The notes under the pieces were generated by a model. It ran no database searches, was not told the DNA's origin, and saw nothing but the letters and a program-made list of their open reading frames with translations. Shown here in pieces: positions 27,522 to 35,969 of a stretch of DNA of 48,978 nt. The DNA comes from Roseibaca sp. Y0-43 (GTDB lineage Bacteria > Pseudomonadota > Alphaproteobacteria > Rhodobacterales > Rhodobacteraceae), in NCBI RefSeq assembly GCF_020667835.1, contig NZ_JAFMPR010000012.1, forward strand, positions 1 to 48,978, in the 5' to 3' direction. Numbering within the stretch: the stretch's first letter is position 1; every line of letters begins with the position of its first letter. The position numbers and the translations under genes are program-made.

Positions 27522-27522
27522 G
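27505..27522 (+). repeat. 18-bp direct repeat, right copy
   Basis: Identical to the repeat at 26585-26602. This copy encodes the last residues E-A-A-E of the GIY-YIG protein, the ribosome-binding site AGGAGG and the start of the glycosyltransferase. The neighbouring bases differ between the copies, so the identity is limited to this 18-base unit. Confidence 0.9.
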
Positions 27523-28504
27523 TGCGCGTGTTCTGACGGTTATCCTGAATTACCGCACGCCCGAGATGACCCTGCGTGCCGCGCAGGCGGCGCGGGTGGC
27601 CATGGCGAAGCTCGCGGGCGAGATCGTGATCGTCGATAATGACAGCGGCGACGGGTCCGAGCGGATCCTGCGCGAGGGCACGGCGGGCTGGCCCAAGACG
27701 CGGGTCATCCAGTCGGGCCGCAATGGCGGCTATGGCGCGGGCAACAATGTGGGCATCCGCGCAGGGCTGTCGGATGGCACGAAGCCCGATTTCGTCTATC
27801 TGCTGAATTCCGACGCCTTCCCCGACCCCGACGCCATTGCCCGGTTGCGCAACTACCTTGTGGCCAATCCCGATTGTGGCTTTGCCGGCAGCCGGATCGT
27901 GGGCGAGGACGGGGGCGACCACGTCACCGCTTTCCGCTTCCATTCGGTCTGGTCGGAATTCGAACGCGCGGCCCATACCGGCCCGATTTCGAAACTGCTG
28001 CGCAAGCATATCGTTCCCATGGGCGTGCCCCGATCGCCCATGCGGGTCGATTGGTGCGCGGGCGCAAGCGTGATGTTTCGCCAAAGCGTGCTGGACCGTG
28101 TCGGCCTGTTCGACGAACGCTTCTTCCTGTATTTCGAGGAAACCGACCTGTGCCACCGCATCGCCGAGGCAGGCTGGCACGGCATGTTCCTGCCCGACAG
28201 CCGGGTTGTGCATGTGGGCGGTGCTTCTACCGGGGTCACGGAGCATGTGCGCAAACCGCCCTATTGGTTCGACTCGCGGTTTTTGTATTTCACCAAGCGC
28301 GGCGGGCGCGGCTACGCGGCGCTGGCGACGTTGGCCTACCTGGCCGGGGCCGGCATCTGGACGCTTCGGCGCATCATCGAACGCAAAGATGACCGCATTG
28401 CGCCACATTTCCTGCGCGATCTGGTGAAACACTCGGCGCGAAACCTGATGCCGGGCGCGGCGGCCTCTCGGGTCGGTAAAGGGGCACGCGAAGCGGCCCG
28501 TTAG
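27518..28504 (+). CDS. Family 2 glycosyltransferase
   Basis: A 328-residue cytosolic GT-A enzyme of the rhamnosyl/WcaA-like GT2 group. It has the N-terminal V-I-L-N-Y-R-T-P and I-V-I-V-D-N-D-S-G-D-G-S, N-R-x-G-Y-G-like G-R-N-G-G-Y-G-A-G-N-N, the DxD-like N-S-D-A-F-P (Asp99) and the acceptor/catalytic F-E-E-T-D-L-C (Asp210). It transfers a sugar from a nucleotide donor, in this context perhaps to an undecaprenyl-linked glycan or to the PKS/NRPS product. The ATG at 27518 overlaps the previous stop as ATGA, and AGGAGG stands eight bases upstream. The NRPS follows after nine bases. Confidence 0.88.
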   Translation: MSARVLTVILNYRTPEMTLRAAQAARVAMAKLAGEIVIVDNDSGDGSERILREGTAGWPKTRVIQSGRNGGYGAGNNVGIRAGLSDGTKPDFVYLLNSDAFPDPDAIARLRNYLVANPDCGFAGSRIVGEDGGDHVTAFRFHSVWSEFERAAHTGPISKLLRKHIVPMGVPRSPMRVDWCAGASVMFRQSVLDRVGLFDERFFLYFEETDLCHRIAEAGWHGMFLPDSRVVHVGGASTGVTEHVRKPPYWFDSRFLYFTKRGGRGYAALATLAYLAGAGIWTLRRIIERKDDRIAPHFLRDLVKHSARNLMPGAAASRVGKGAREAAR

Positions 28505-28513
28505 AGGTTTGGT

Positions 28514-31500
28514 ATGAATTTTGACAGCATCCTGATTGGCGACGAAACCCTGACCGCAGAATGCGGCGCGCAGATTTTGGCGCGCGGGCATGGCATAAAG
28601 GCTGTCGTGACCGAAAACCCGCGCGTGGCCGATTGGGCCAAGACCGCCGGGCTGAGCGTGTTGGCCCCCGGCGCGGGCCTTTCCGCGCGCCTTGCAGGCC
28701 TGCAAGTGGATTGGCTGTTCAACGTGGCCGGGCTGCGGATGTTGCCGCGCGACGTGTTGGACCTGCCACGACTGGGTGCGATCAATTTCCACGATGGCCC
28801 GTTGCCGCGCCATGCGGGACTGAATGCCCCGGTCTGGGCCTTGCTGGAGGGCGCGCACCAGCATGGTATTGCTTGGCACATCATGGAAGATGGGGTCGAT
28901 ACCGGCGATGTGCTGGTCCGCGCCGATTTCGAGATCTCAGCCGAGGATACCGCGCTGACGCTGAACACCAAATGCTTCAGCGCCGGTCTGGACAGTTTCG
29001 CGCGCGTTCTGGACATGTTGGAGGCGGGACAGCTTGACCGCCAGCCGCAGGACATGGCCGCGCGCACGGTTCACGCCCGCGCCGACCGCCCTGCGCTTGG
29101 CGGGCAGATCGACCCGCGCCAGACGATGGCCGACATCATGCGCCTTGTGCGCGCCATGGACCATGGCCCCTATTGGAACCCGCTGACCACGCCCAAGCTG
29201 CGACTGGGCGATATGGTCGTTTGCGTGGGCCAGGCGGAGGTGGCAGAGGACCACGCCACGCCGGGCACCGTGCTGGATGTGACCGAAGACAGCCTGACCA
29301 TGGCCTGCGCGGATGGCGCGCTGCGCTTCTCGGGCCTGACCTGCCAGCAGGGCCAGCCGCTTTTGCCTGCGGCACTTGTGGCTGCAGGCGACAGTGTCGT
29401 CGCGCCCGATGCACGTCTGCATGACGTCATGGTGCAGGTCGCAAATGCGGAAACCGGCTATCGCAACGCTCTCGGGGCGGGCACGCTCGGCCTTGGCCGG
29501 GGCGTGGCGTCTCAGACGCTGGCGCTGGATGTGGCCACTAGCGACAGCGCGCAGTTGATCGCCGCCTTCGCGGGCGCGCTGGCGGCGCGATTCGGCCGCC
29601 CTGCCCTGTCGCTTGCCTATGCCACGCGTGCGGGCAAGGATCTGGCCGACCATGCGCCCGATTTCATGCTGGGCTGGGTGCCGCTGTCGGTGCAAATGGA
29701 CGAGTCTGGCCCGCTGACCAGCCTTGCCAGCCAGATCAGCCGCGCCAATCGCGCGCCCGCCATGGCGCGCGATCTGCCCGCGCGCGAGCCATCGCTTGGC
29801 CCGATTGCCCCGCCGGAGCTGGCCGTGACAGACGGCACCGCGACCGATGCGGCGCTGGTTCTGGACCTGTCCGGCCCCTGCCTGCGCTTTGACCCGGCTT
29901 GCCTGTCGCAAGATCAGGCCGAAGCGCTCAGGGCGCAGGTCGAACTCATTGCCCCCAAGCTGGCCGATATGCCGCTTGCGGCGCAGATCACCGCGCCGGA
30001 ACCGCAAGCCGATGACAGCGTGCGGCCCTATGACCGCATCTGCATCCACCACGCGTTCGAGGCGCAGGTGGCCAAGACCCCTGAAGCCGAGGCGCTGGCC
30101 TTTGAACAGCAAAGCCTGACCTATGCAGAGCTGAACGCCCGCGCCAACCGCGTGGCGCATATCCTGCGGGGCATGGGGCTGCGCCCTGATACGCCGGTAG
30201 CACTTTGTGCAAAACGCGGGCCAAATCTGCTGATCGGGGCCTTGGGCATTCTGAAAGCGGGCGGGGCGTATGTGCCGCTCGACCCGGCCTATCCGGCGGA
30301 CCGGCTGGCGCATTACCTTGGCGATTCCGGCGCGCCGATTGTCGTGACCGAACACGCGCTTCTGGATATGCTTCCGGACAGCGACGCAGAAGTGCTGCAA
30401 CTGGACACCGACGCCCGTTTGGCACATGCGCCCGACACCAACCCTGAAAGCGCGGTGACGCCCGACAATCTGGCCTATGTCATCTACACATCGGGGTCGA
30501 CCGGCACGCCCAAGGGGGTGATGGTTGAACACGGCAATGTCGCCAATTTCTTTGCCGGCATGGATGATCGCATCCGCCATGACCCGCCCGGCGTGTGGCT
30601 GGCGGTCACGTCGCTCAGCTTCGACATTTCCGTTCTGGAACTGTTCTGGACGCTCGCGCGCGGCTTCAAGGTCGTGCTGATGGGTGATGAGGACCGCGCG
30701 ATGGCGGCCCGCGGCCCGGTGCGCGTGTCCGAGGGGCACATGGATTTCAGCCTCATGTATTGGGGCAATGACGATGGCCAAGGCCCGCAGAAATACCACC
30801 TGCTGCTGGAAGGCGCGAAATTCGCCGACACGCATGGCTTCTGCGCCGTCTGGACGCCCGAGCGGCATTTCCACGCCTTCGGTGGCCCTTTTGCCAACCC
30901 GTCCGTCTCGGGCGCGGCAGTCGCGGCTGTGACCAAGAATATCGCCGTGCGTGCCGGTTCTTGCGTGGCACCGCTGCATTCGCCCATCCGCATTGCCGAA
31001 GAATGGGCGATGATCGACAACCTGACCAACGGGCGCACCGGCATCGGCATCGCATCGGGCTGGCACCCGGTCGATTTCGTCATCCGCCCCGAAAACCGCC
31101 CGCCCCACAACAAGGCGGCGATGTTCGACACGCTCGACACCCTGCGCAAGCTGTGGCGTGGCGAGGCGGTCGAATTCGACAAGGGCGATGGCATGGTGCC
31201 AATCCAGACGCTGCCGCGCCCCGTCTCGTCCGAATTGAACATCTGGCTGACCACGGCGGGCAACCCCGAAACATGGCGCGAGGCCGGGCGCTTGGGCGCG
31301 CATGTGCTGACCCACCTGCTGGGCCAGTCGATTGACGAGGTCGCCGGTAAGATCAAGATCTACCATGAGGCCCTGCGCGAAGCAGGGTATGACCCCGCCA
31401 AGTTCACCGTCACGCTGATGCTGCACACCTTCGTCGCACGCGACCGCGACCATGCGCGCGAAGTGGCGCGCGGGCCGATGAAAAGCTACCTCAAGGCCGC

Positions 31501-33043
31501 CGCCGCGCTGGTAAAGCAATACGCCTGGGCCTTCCCGGCATTCAAACGGCCAGAGGGCGCCAAGAACCCGATGGATATTGACCTGTCCACCCTGTCCGAG
31601 GACGAGGTGGAGGGCATTCTGGACTACGCCTTCAACCGCTATTTCGAGGATTCGGGGCTGTTCGGCACGGTTGACGACTGCATCGAACGGGTCGAGCAAC
31701 TGAAAGCCATCGGCGTGAATGAAGTGGCCTGCCTGATCGACTATGGCATCGCGACCGAGCAGGTTCTGGAAGGGCTTTACCCGCTGGCCGAAGTGGTCAA
31801 GCGCGCGAATGCCGGGCTGCAACTGCCCGATGACGACTTCTCGCTGGCAGCCCAAATCCTGCGCCACAAGGTCACGCATCTGCAATGCACACCGTCCATG
31901 GCCCGTATGCTGTGCCTGAGCGACGAGGCGCGCATGGCGTTGGCCACGGTGCCGAATGTCATGGTGGGTGGCGAAGCACTGCCGTGTGCCTTGGCGCAAG
32001 ACCTTGCGGAATTGACCGGACAGCCCGTGCGCAACATGTATGGCCCGACAGAAACGACCATCTGGTCCTCGACCAACCTGTCACGCGGTGGCGCGGGCGT
32101 GGTGGGCCTTGGCGCGCCGATTGCGAACACAAGCCTGCATGTGCTGGACGACGCCCAGCGCCCGGTCCCGCTTGGGGCCGAGGGCGAGCTGTATATCGGC
32201 GGCGACGGCGTGACGCGCGGCTATTGGAACCGCCCCGAGATGACCGCCGAGCGGTTCATCCCGAACCCGTTCGGACAAGGGCGGCTATACCGCACGGGCG
32301 ATCTGGTGCGCCGCAACCCGGCGGGGGGCATCGACTTCCTTGGGCGGGTGGACAACCAGGTCAAACTGCGCGGCCACCGCATAGAACTGGGCGAGATCGA
32401 AGCCGTGCTGGAAGATCAGCCCGGCATCACCGCCGCCGTGGTCATTGCGCGCGAAGATCAGCCGGGCGATGTGCGGCTGGTGGCCTATTACACCGGCACA
32501 CCAACGGGCGATCTGCGCGCCGCACTGGCCGGGCGTCTGACCGCGCATATGCTGCCCGCGCATTTCGTGCCCATGGCCAGCCTGCCGCTGACGCCGAACA
32601 AGAAGATCGACCGCAAGGCGCTGCCTGCGCCTGCGCAAGCCGCGCCAATGCCAGACGCCCCGCGCGCGACCGCGCAGGCCAGCGCGGGCACCCAGGCCAG
32701 CATCGCGCAAGTCTGGCAAGATGTGTTGGGCGTAGCGCAGGTCTCTGCGTCTGACAATTTCTTCAAGCTGGGTGGGCATTCGCTGCTGGCAGTGCAGGCG
32801 CATCGCGAATTGCGAACGCGCCTGAACATGCCGGGCCTGTCGATTACCGACATTTTCCGCTTCCCGGTGCTGGGCGATCTGGCCCGCCATCTGGACGGCA
32901 AACAACGCCCGCAAGCCGTGGCCAGCGTGCAACCCTTGCACCCGAATCCCGAAACCCCACCGCCCGCGAGCGCTGCGCCAGACCGCATGGATGCCATGGC
33001 GCGCCGCAGAGCGATGCGCGACAGAAGGGCAGGTTCGAAATGA
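28514..33043 (+). CDS. NRPS: formyltransferase - C-like remnant - A domain with embedded monooxygenase - carrier
   Basis: A 1509-residue protein. Residues 1-170 are a methionyl-tRNA formyltransferase-like domain with its catalytic Asn91 and His93 (I-N-F-H-D-G-P-L-P) and the aspartate of G-V-D-T-G-D (129). An OB-like tail follows to about 300. Residues 300-480 resemble the back half of a condensation domain, without a H-H-x-x-x-D-G motif. The adenylation domain then begins: Y-T-S-G-S-T-G-T-P-K-G (658-668) and F-D-I-S (Asp704). A luciferase-like FMN monooxygenase of the MupA/Atu3671 type is inserted (about 743-1095), and the A domain resumes with Y-G-P-T-E-T (about 1176) and the A7-A10 motifs. 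A carrier domain ends it (Ser1423). The conserved Asp704 fits an alpha-amino acid substrate. Formylation and hydroxylation of the bound residue are inferred from the domains. Confidence 0.88.
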   Translation: MNFDSILIGDETLTAECGAQILARGHGIKAVVTENPRVADWAKTAGLSVLAPGAGLSARLAGLQVDWLFNVAGLRMLPRDVLDLPRLGAINFHDGPLPRHAGLNAPVWALLEGAHQHGIAWHIMEDGVDTGDVLVRADFEISAEDTALTLNTKCFSAGLDSFARVLDMLEAGQLDRQPQDMAARTVHARADRPALGGQIDPRQTMADIMRLVRAMDHGPYWNPLTTPKLRLGDMVVCVGQAEVAEDHATPGTVLDVTEDSLTMACADGALRFSGLTCQQGQPLLPAALVAAGDSVVAPDARLHDVMVQVANAETGYRNALGAGTLGLGRGVASQTLALDVATSDSAQLIAAFAGALAARFGRPALSLAYATRAGKDLADHAPDFMLGWVPLSVQMDESGPLTSLASQISRANRAPAMARDLPAREPSLGPIAPPELAVTDGTATDAALVLDLSGPCLRFDPACLSQDQAEALRAQVELIAPKLADMPLAAQITAPEPQADDSVRPYDRICIHHAFEAQVAKTPEAEALAFEQQSLTYAELNARANRVAHILRGMGLRPDTPVALCAKRGPNLLIGALGILKAGGAYVPLDPAYPADRLAHYLGDSGAPIVVTEHALLDMLPDSDAEVLQLDTDARLAHAPDTNPESAVTPDNLAYVIYTSGSTGTPKGVMVEHGNVANFFAGMDDRIRHDPPGVWLAVTSLSFDISVLELFWTLARGFKVVLMGDEDRAMAARGPVRVSEGHMDFSLMYWGNDDGQGPQKYHLLLEGAKFADTHGFCAVWTPERHFHAFGGPFANPSVSGAAVAAVTKNIAVRAGSCVAPLHSPIRIAEEWAMIDNLTNGRTGIGIASGWHPVDFVIRPENRPPHNKAAMFDTLDTLRKLWRGEAVEFDKGDGMVPIQTLPRPVSSELNIWLTTAGNPETWREAGRLGAHVLTHLLGQSIDEVAGKIKIYHEALREAGYDPAKFTVTLMLHTFVARDRDHAREVARGPMKSYLKAAAALVKQYAWAFPAFKRPEGAKNPMDIDLSTLSEDEVEGILDYAFNRYFEDSGLFGTVDDCIERVEQLKAIGVNEVACLIDYGIATEQVLEGLYPLAEVVKRANAGLQLPDDDFSLAAQILRHKVTHLQCTPSMARMLCLSDEARMALATVPNVMVGGEALPCALAQDLAELTGQPVRNMYGPTETTIWSSTNLSRGGAGVVGLGAPIANTSLHVLDDAQRPVPLGAEGELYIGGDGVTRGYWNRPEMTAERFIPNPFGQGRLYRTGDLVRRNPAGGIDFLGRVDNQVKLRGHRIELGEIEAVLEDQPGITAAVVIAREDQPGDVRLVAYYTGTPTGDLRAALAGRLTAHMLPAHFVPMASLPLTPNKKIDRKALPAPAQAAPMPDAPRATAQASAGTQASIAQVWQDVLGVAQVSASDNFFKLGGHSLLAVQAHRELRTRLNMPGLSITDIFRFPVLGDLARHLDGKQRPQAVASVQPLHPNPETPPPASAAPDRMDAMARRRAMRDRRAGSK

Positions 33044-33741
33044 TCCAGCAACGATTTTCCTATTCCGAATTCGCACGACCCTTGTTCAGCGACCTTGTCG
33101 CCATGGCATGGGCCGACCCGACTGCCCCCATGCCCCGCCTGATCGGGGATGAAGTGCTGGCCGTCGAACAGGTGCGCCCCACGCGGGCGCGCGAATTCGG
33201 CGCGGGCCGCGCCGCCGCGCGCGAAGCGATGGGCCTGCTGGGCCATCCTCCGCGCCCCGTTTTGCAAGGCGAGGACCGCGCACCTGTCTGGCCCACAGGG
33301 CTGACCGGGTCCATCAGCCACACCGCCCGCGACTGCATGGCCGTCGTGACCGACGCGCCTGAAATCATCGCGCTGGGGCTGGATCTGGAACCGGCAACGC
33401 CGCTGGAATCGGCGCTATGGCCCGAAACCTGCACGATGCCGGAAATGCACTGGCTGGCCAGCCTTGGCCCGTCGCAACGCGGGCATTTCGCCAAGCTGAT
33501 CTTCAGCGCCAAGGAAGCCGTCTACAAGGCGCAATACCAGGTTAGCCGCCAGATGCTGGAGTTTCACGATGTCGCGCTGGAGATGGACCTTGCGAGTAAC
33601 CGATTCGTCGCCACGCTGAAAACCGATGTCGCGGGCTTCCGGCCCGACGCACAACTGGCTGGCCGATTCGCAATTCTGGGCGCGGCCTTTATCTGCGCGG
33701 TCGAATTGCGGGCAGACAATGCGGGGCTGCTGCCGGGCTGA
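33040..33741 (+). CDS. 4'-phosphopantetheinyl transferase (Sfp type)
   Basis: A 233-residue enzyme that transfers the phosphopantetheine arm of CoA to carrier-domain serines. The motifs are in place: S-I-S-H-T (91-95), G-L-D-L-E-P (Asp115, Glu117) and F-S-A-K-E-A-V-Y-K with Glu159 and Lys163. Length and motifs fit the EntD/Sfp group active on PKS and NRPS carriers. Its start overlaps the NRPS stop (ATGA), so the assembly line brings its own activating enzyme. It is the last gene of the eight-gene unit. Confidence 0.9.
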   Translation: MIQQRFSYSEFARPLFSDLVAMAWADPTAPMPRLIGDEVLAVEQVRPTRAREFGAGRAAAREAMGLLGHPPRPVLQGEDRAPVWPTGLTGSISHTARDCMAVVTDAPEIIALGLDLEPATPLESALWPETCTMPEMHWLASLGPSQRGHFAKLIFSAKEAVYKAQYQVSRQMLEFHDVALEMDLASNRFVATLKTDVAGFRPDAQLAGRFAILGAAFICAVELRADNAGLLPG

Positions 33742-33822
33742 CAGGGCTAGCGCTGGTGGTAGGGGGTTCCCACCCTGCAACATGTGCCAGCCCTTTGCAG
33801 AAGCGCGACAGAATGTACTGAT

Positions 33823-33849
33823 CCCGGCTTTTCCATGGAAAAATCCGGG
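33823..33849 (+). repeat. Long inverted repeat downstream of the PKS/NRPS operon
   Basis: CCCGG-C-TTTTCC-AT-GGAAAA-AT-CCGGG: the centre is a perfect 14-base palindrome and the outer arms pair across one to two unpaired bases. It lies about 80 bases after the last operon gene and could end or stabilise the operon transcript, although no T-tract follows. A second perfect palindrome, GTAAATTTAC, occupies 33891-33900, ahead of the small secreted-protein gene, and may be an operator. Confidence 0.4.
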
Positions 33850-33951
33850 CCATCTGCTATTGTGCATGGGTCAGGCAGTTCGCGTTGTCAGTAAATTTAC
33901 CATCGGTCATCAGTATCGGCGTCAACGCGACACAACATCGGCAGAGGTAAC

Positions 33952-34263
33952 ATGAAGACCACTTTTTTCGCCGCATTGGCGGGGGTAATGCTGTTGGCAC
34001 CACAAGGTGCAATCGCTGGCCCGATCGAGAATGCGTGCCTACGCTCTGATCGTCCGCAGGCGTCGCGCGCCATGTGTCGGTGCATCGACAGTGTCGCCCA
34101 GACCACGCTCACCCGCTCGGAACAGCGCCGCGCCGCCAGCTTTTTCTCGGACCCCGACGAAGCGCAGCGCGTGCGCATGTCGACTTCGGCGCGCGATAAC
34201 GAGTTCTGGGACCGGTATCGCGCCTTCGGTGCCACCGCAGAGCAATATTGCGCCGGGCGCTGA
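33952..34263 (+). CDS. Small periplasmic protein with four cysteines
   Basis: A 103-residue protein with a clear signal peptide (M-K-T-T-F-F-A-A-L-A, cleavage likely after A-I-A at residue 22). The mature part has cysteines at 29, 42, 44 and 100, including C-R-C, which suggests disulfides in the periplasm. I recognise no family. AGAGG ahead of the ATG supports the start. It stands alone after the NRPS operon with its own 210-base upstream gap, and a good terminator follows. Confidence 0.7.
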   Translation: MKTTFFAALAGVMLLAPQGAIAGPIENACLRSDRPQASRAMCRCIDSVAQTTLTRSEQRRAASFFSDPDEAQRVRMSTSARDNEFWDRYRAFGATAEQYCAGR

Positions 34264-34293
34264 TCCCGCCCGCCGCAGCAACCAATTCAGAAC

Positions 34294-34328
34294 GCCCCTT
34301 GCGCATCGGCCAAGGGGCTTTCGCTTTT
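34294..34328 (+). terminator. Intrinsic terminator after the small periplasmic protein
   Basis: GCCCCTTG and CAAGGGGC form a perfect eight-base stem around a nine-base loop, followed by TTTCGCTTTTG. It sits between the small secreted-protein gene and the convergent alpha/beta hydrolase gene. Confidence 0.7.
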
Positions 34329-34329
34329 G

Positions 34330-35823
34330 TCAAAGGGCTTGGAACATCGGGAAACTCACGCCCAGCGACCAGGCCAGCACCAGCCCCAGCCCCAATCCGC
34401 TGGCGGCGGGCAGCCCCGTGCGACGGCCCACCCAGCCCGCCATCGTGCCGAATAGCAGGAAAAACAGCACGATGACCGGGAAGATGATGACGAGGAAGAA
34501 CAGCCCGTCGAAATCGAGCGCCACGGCCAGCGCGAGCGAGCCAAGGAACGCACAGCGCACCACCACGCTGCGCCAGACCGGAGCGCGCCCGCCCTGTGTC
34601 AGCACCGCGTCGCCCAGAAGGAAGGGCACCGCGCCCAGCGCAAGCCCCGCGATGACAACAACGCGCCCGGCATGGGGCACGAAGGACGCCACGTAGCGGT
34701 CCAGCACCCCGCCGAACACGACGATGCCAAAGAACGCCACACCTGCCCCGATCCAGACGGCGCGCATGGGGAACTGCCCCCGCAACCAGCCAAAGCGCCA
34801 GCAGAAACCCAGTGTCAGCAGGCCATAGACGCCAAGATGCACCGCAAGGTAATCGGCGACAAGAACCGGCAGGAAACGCAATTCGAACGGCGCCAACAGC
34901 AGCGGCGTGGCCAGCGCCGGAACAAGCGCCGCCAGCAGAAACCGGCGAGCGTCAAACGGATCGACTCGCCCCGCTTGGCCTTTTGGCAAAGCCCGCGCCA
35001 AGGGCCAACCCAGCGCCACGGTGGCCAGCAGCAGAAGCGCAATCCAGCCGCCGCGTTCCGCTACATCCGCGCTACTCGCGCGTCCGAAGCTGCGATCCAG
35101 CCAGTCGCGCGCCTCGCGCAGCGATGTCGCGGAATAAAGCACGCCGACATGTTCGACCATCGGCGCGGTCACTGCGCGCCGCGCGACGCCGGAATCTGCG
35201 TCGGTCACGGTCTGGCCCAGTTCTGCCATCGGGTCGATCAGGCGCAGGGTGCGCAGCGCTTCTTCGGCCAGCCGCGTTTCCCACGCGCCTGCAATGGCCA
35301 GCAGGTTCGCGGGTTGGGTTGCGGTCACGGCCTGGCTGAACATGGACACGGCGACAACCGCATCGCCCGCAGGCTCTGCCAAGGCCGCGCGGATCACGAT
35401 GTCGGACGCCATGGAATGCCCCAGATAGGCCAACCGCCCGTCCGCGCGCGGATGGGCCAGCGCCGCGCGGGCCACGCGGCCGGTTTCCTCCATCAGCAGG
35501 CGCGTGGTGCCGTCAATGGATGTAACATCGCCCGACATGGGCACCGGGTTGCGCCCATGGCCTTCGAAATCAAAGCTGGCCACGGTGTAGCCCGCTTGGG
35601 CCAGCGTAAGGGCGAACGGCTCCATCAATTGGCGCGACCCGGCGAAACCATGGGCGATGACGACAACCGGCGCAGCGCCGCCCCCGGCTTTCAGGTAAAG
35701 CGTTGCGGGCGTCTGGCCGGTGCCCGCAAGCGGGGTAATGACCAGCCCTGTGCGGTGCTGCTCTAGCTGCCAGATGGACAGGGCCATCAGAATCACGGCC
35801 AGGAAACCGACAAGAACCCGCAT
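34330..35823 (-). CDS. Alpha/beta hydrolase with membrane C-terminal half
   Basis: A 497-residue protein. A single N-terminal helix (residues 3-20) leads to a hydrolase domain with an oxyanion-loop H-G-F-A-G-S, the strand F-D-F-E-G-H-G and the nucleophile elbow G-H-S-M-A (Ser137; the last residue is Ala rather than Gly). From about residue 258 it continues as some seven hydrophobic helices to the C-terminus, ending in P-M-F-Q-A-L. The hydrolase part should face the periplasm if the first helix is a signal anchor. The substrate is unknown; possible targets are lipids, esters or peptides. The start is the first ATG, next to the first helix. Confidence 0.78.
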   Translation of the reverse strand: MRVLVGFLAVILMALSIWQLEQHRTGLVITPLAGTGQTPATLYLKAGGGAAPVVVIAHGFAGSRQLMEPFALTLAQAGYTVASFDFEGHGRNPVPMSGDVTSIDGTTRLLMEETGRVARAALAHPRADGRLAYLGHSMASDIVIRAALAEPAGDAVVAVSMFSQAVTATQPANLLAIAGAWETRLAEEALRTLRLIDPMAELGQTVTDADSGVARRAVTAPMVEHVGVLYSATSLREARDWLDRSFGRASSADVAERGGWIALLLLATVALGWPLARALPKGQAGRVDPFDARRFLLAALVPALATPLLLAPFELRFLPVLVADYLAVHLGVYGLLTLGFCWRFGWLRGQFPMRAVWIGAGVAFFGIVVFGGVLDRYVASFVPHAGRVVVIAGLALGAVPFLLGDAVLTQGGRAPVWRSVVVRCAFLGSLALAVALDFDGLFFLVIIFPVIVLFFLLFGTMAGWVGRRTGLPAASGLGLGLVLAWSLGVSFPMFQAL

Positions 35824-35926
35824 TCATCCCCCAAGACCGGGACTGGCCAACCCGTCCGCCGAATATCGGCCATCCCCTGCCCCACAGTTGCGGCGATTGA
35901 CCCGCGTGACAAGGGCAGAAACGGGC

Positions 35927-35954
35927 TTGATCCCGCGCCAAGCGCCCCTTAGTA
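35927..35954 (+). promoter_or_regulatory. Candidate promoter of tig
   Basis: TTGATC and TTAGTA are separated by 17 bases, a fair match for a housekeeping sigma promoter. A transcript from here would have a leader of about 50 bases holding two hairpins (35942-35960 and 35970-35990) before the tig start. Confidence 0.4.
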
Positions 35955-35969
35955 AGGCGCAAATTCTTC

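Noticed and set aside
26585-27522. Classical insertion sequence or transposon around the GIY-YIG gene
   Set aside because: There is no transposase and no terminal inverted repeat is seen. The only flanking signal is the direct 18-bp repeat, so it is reported as a finding and not as an IS.
28937-31999. A very long open frame antisense to the NRPS gene
   Set aside because: It reads as low-complexity Arg/His/Gly-rich protein with no family motif, while the plus strand holds a complete NRPS. Long antisense frames are common at this GC content.
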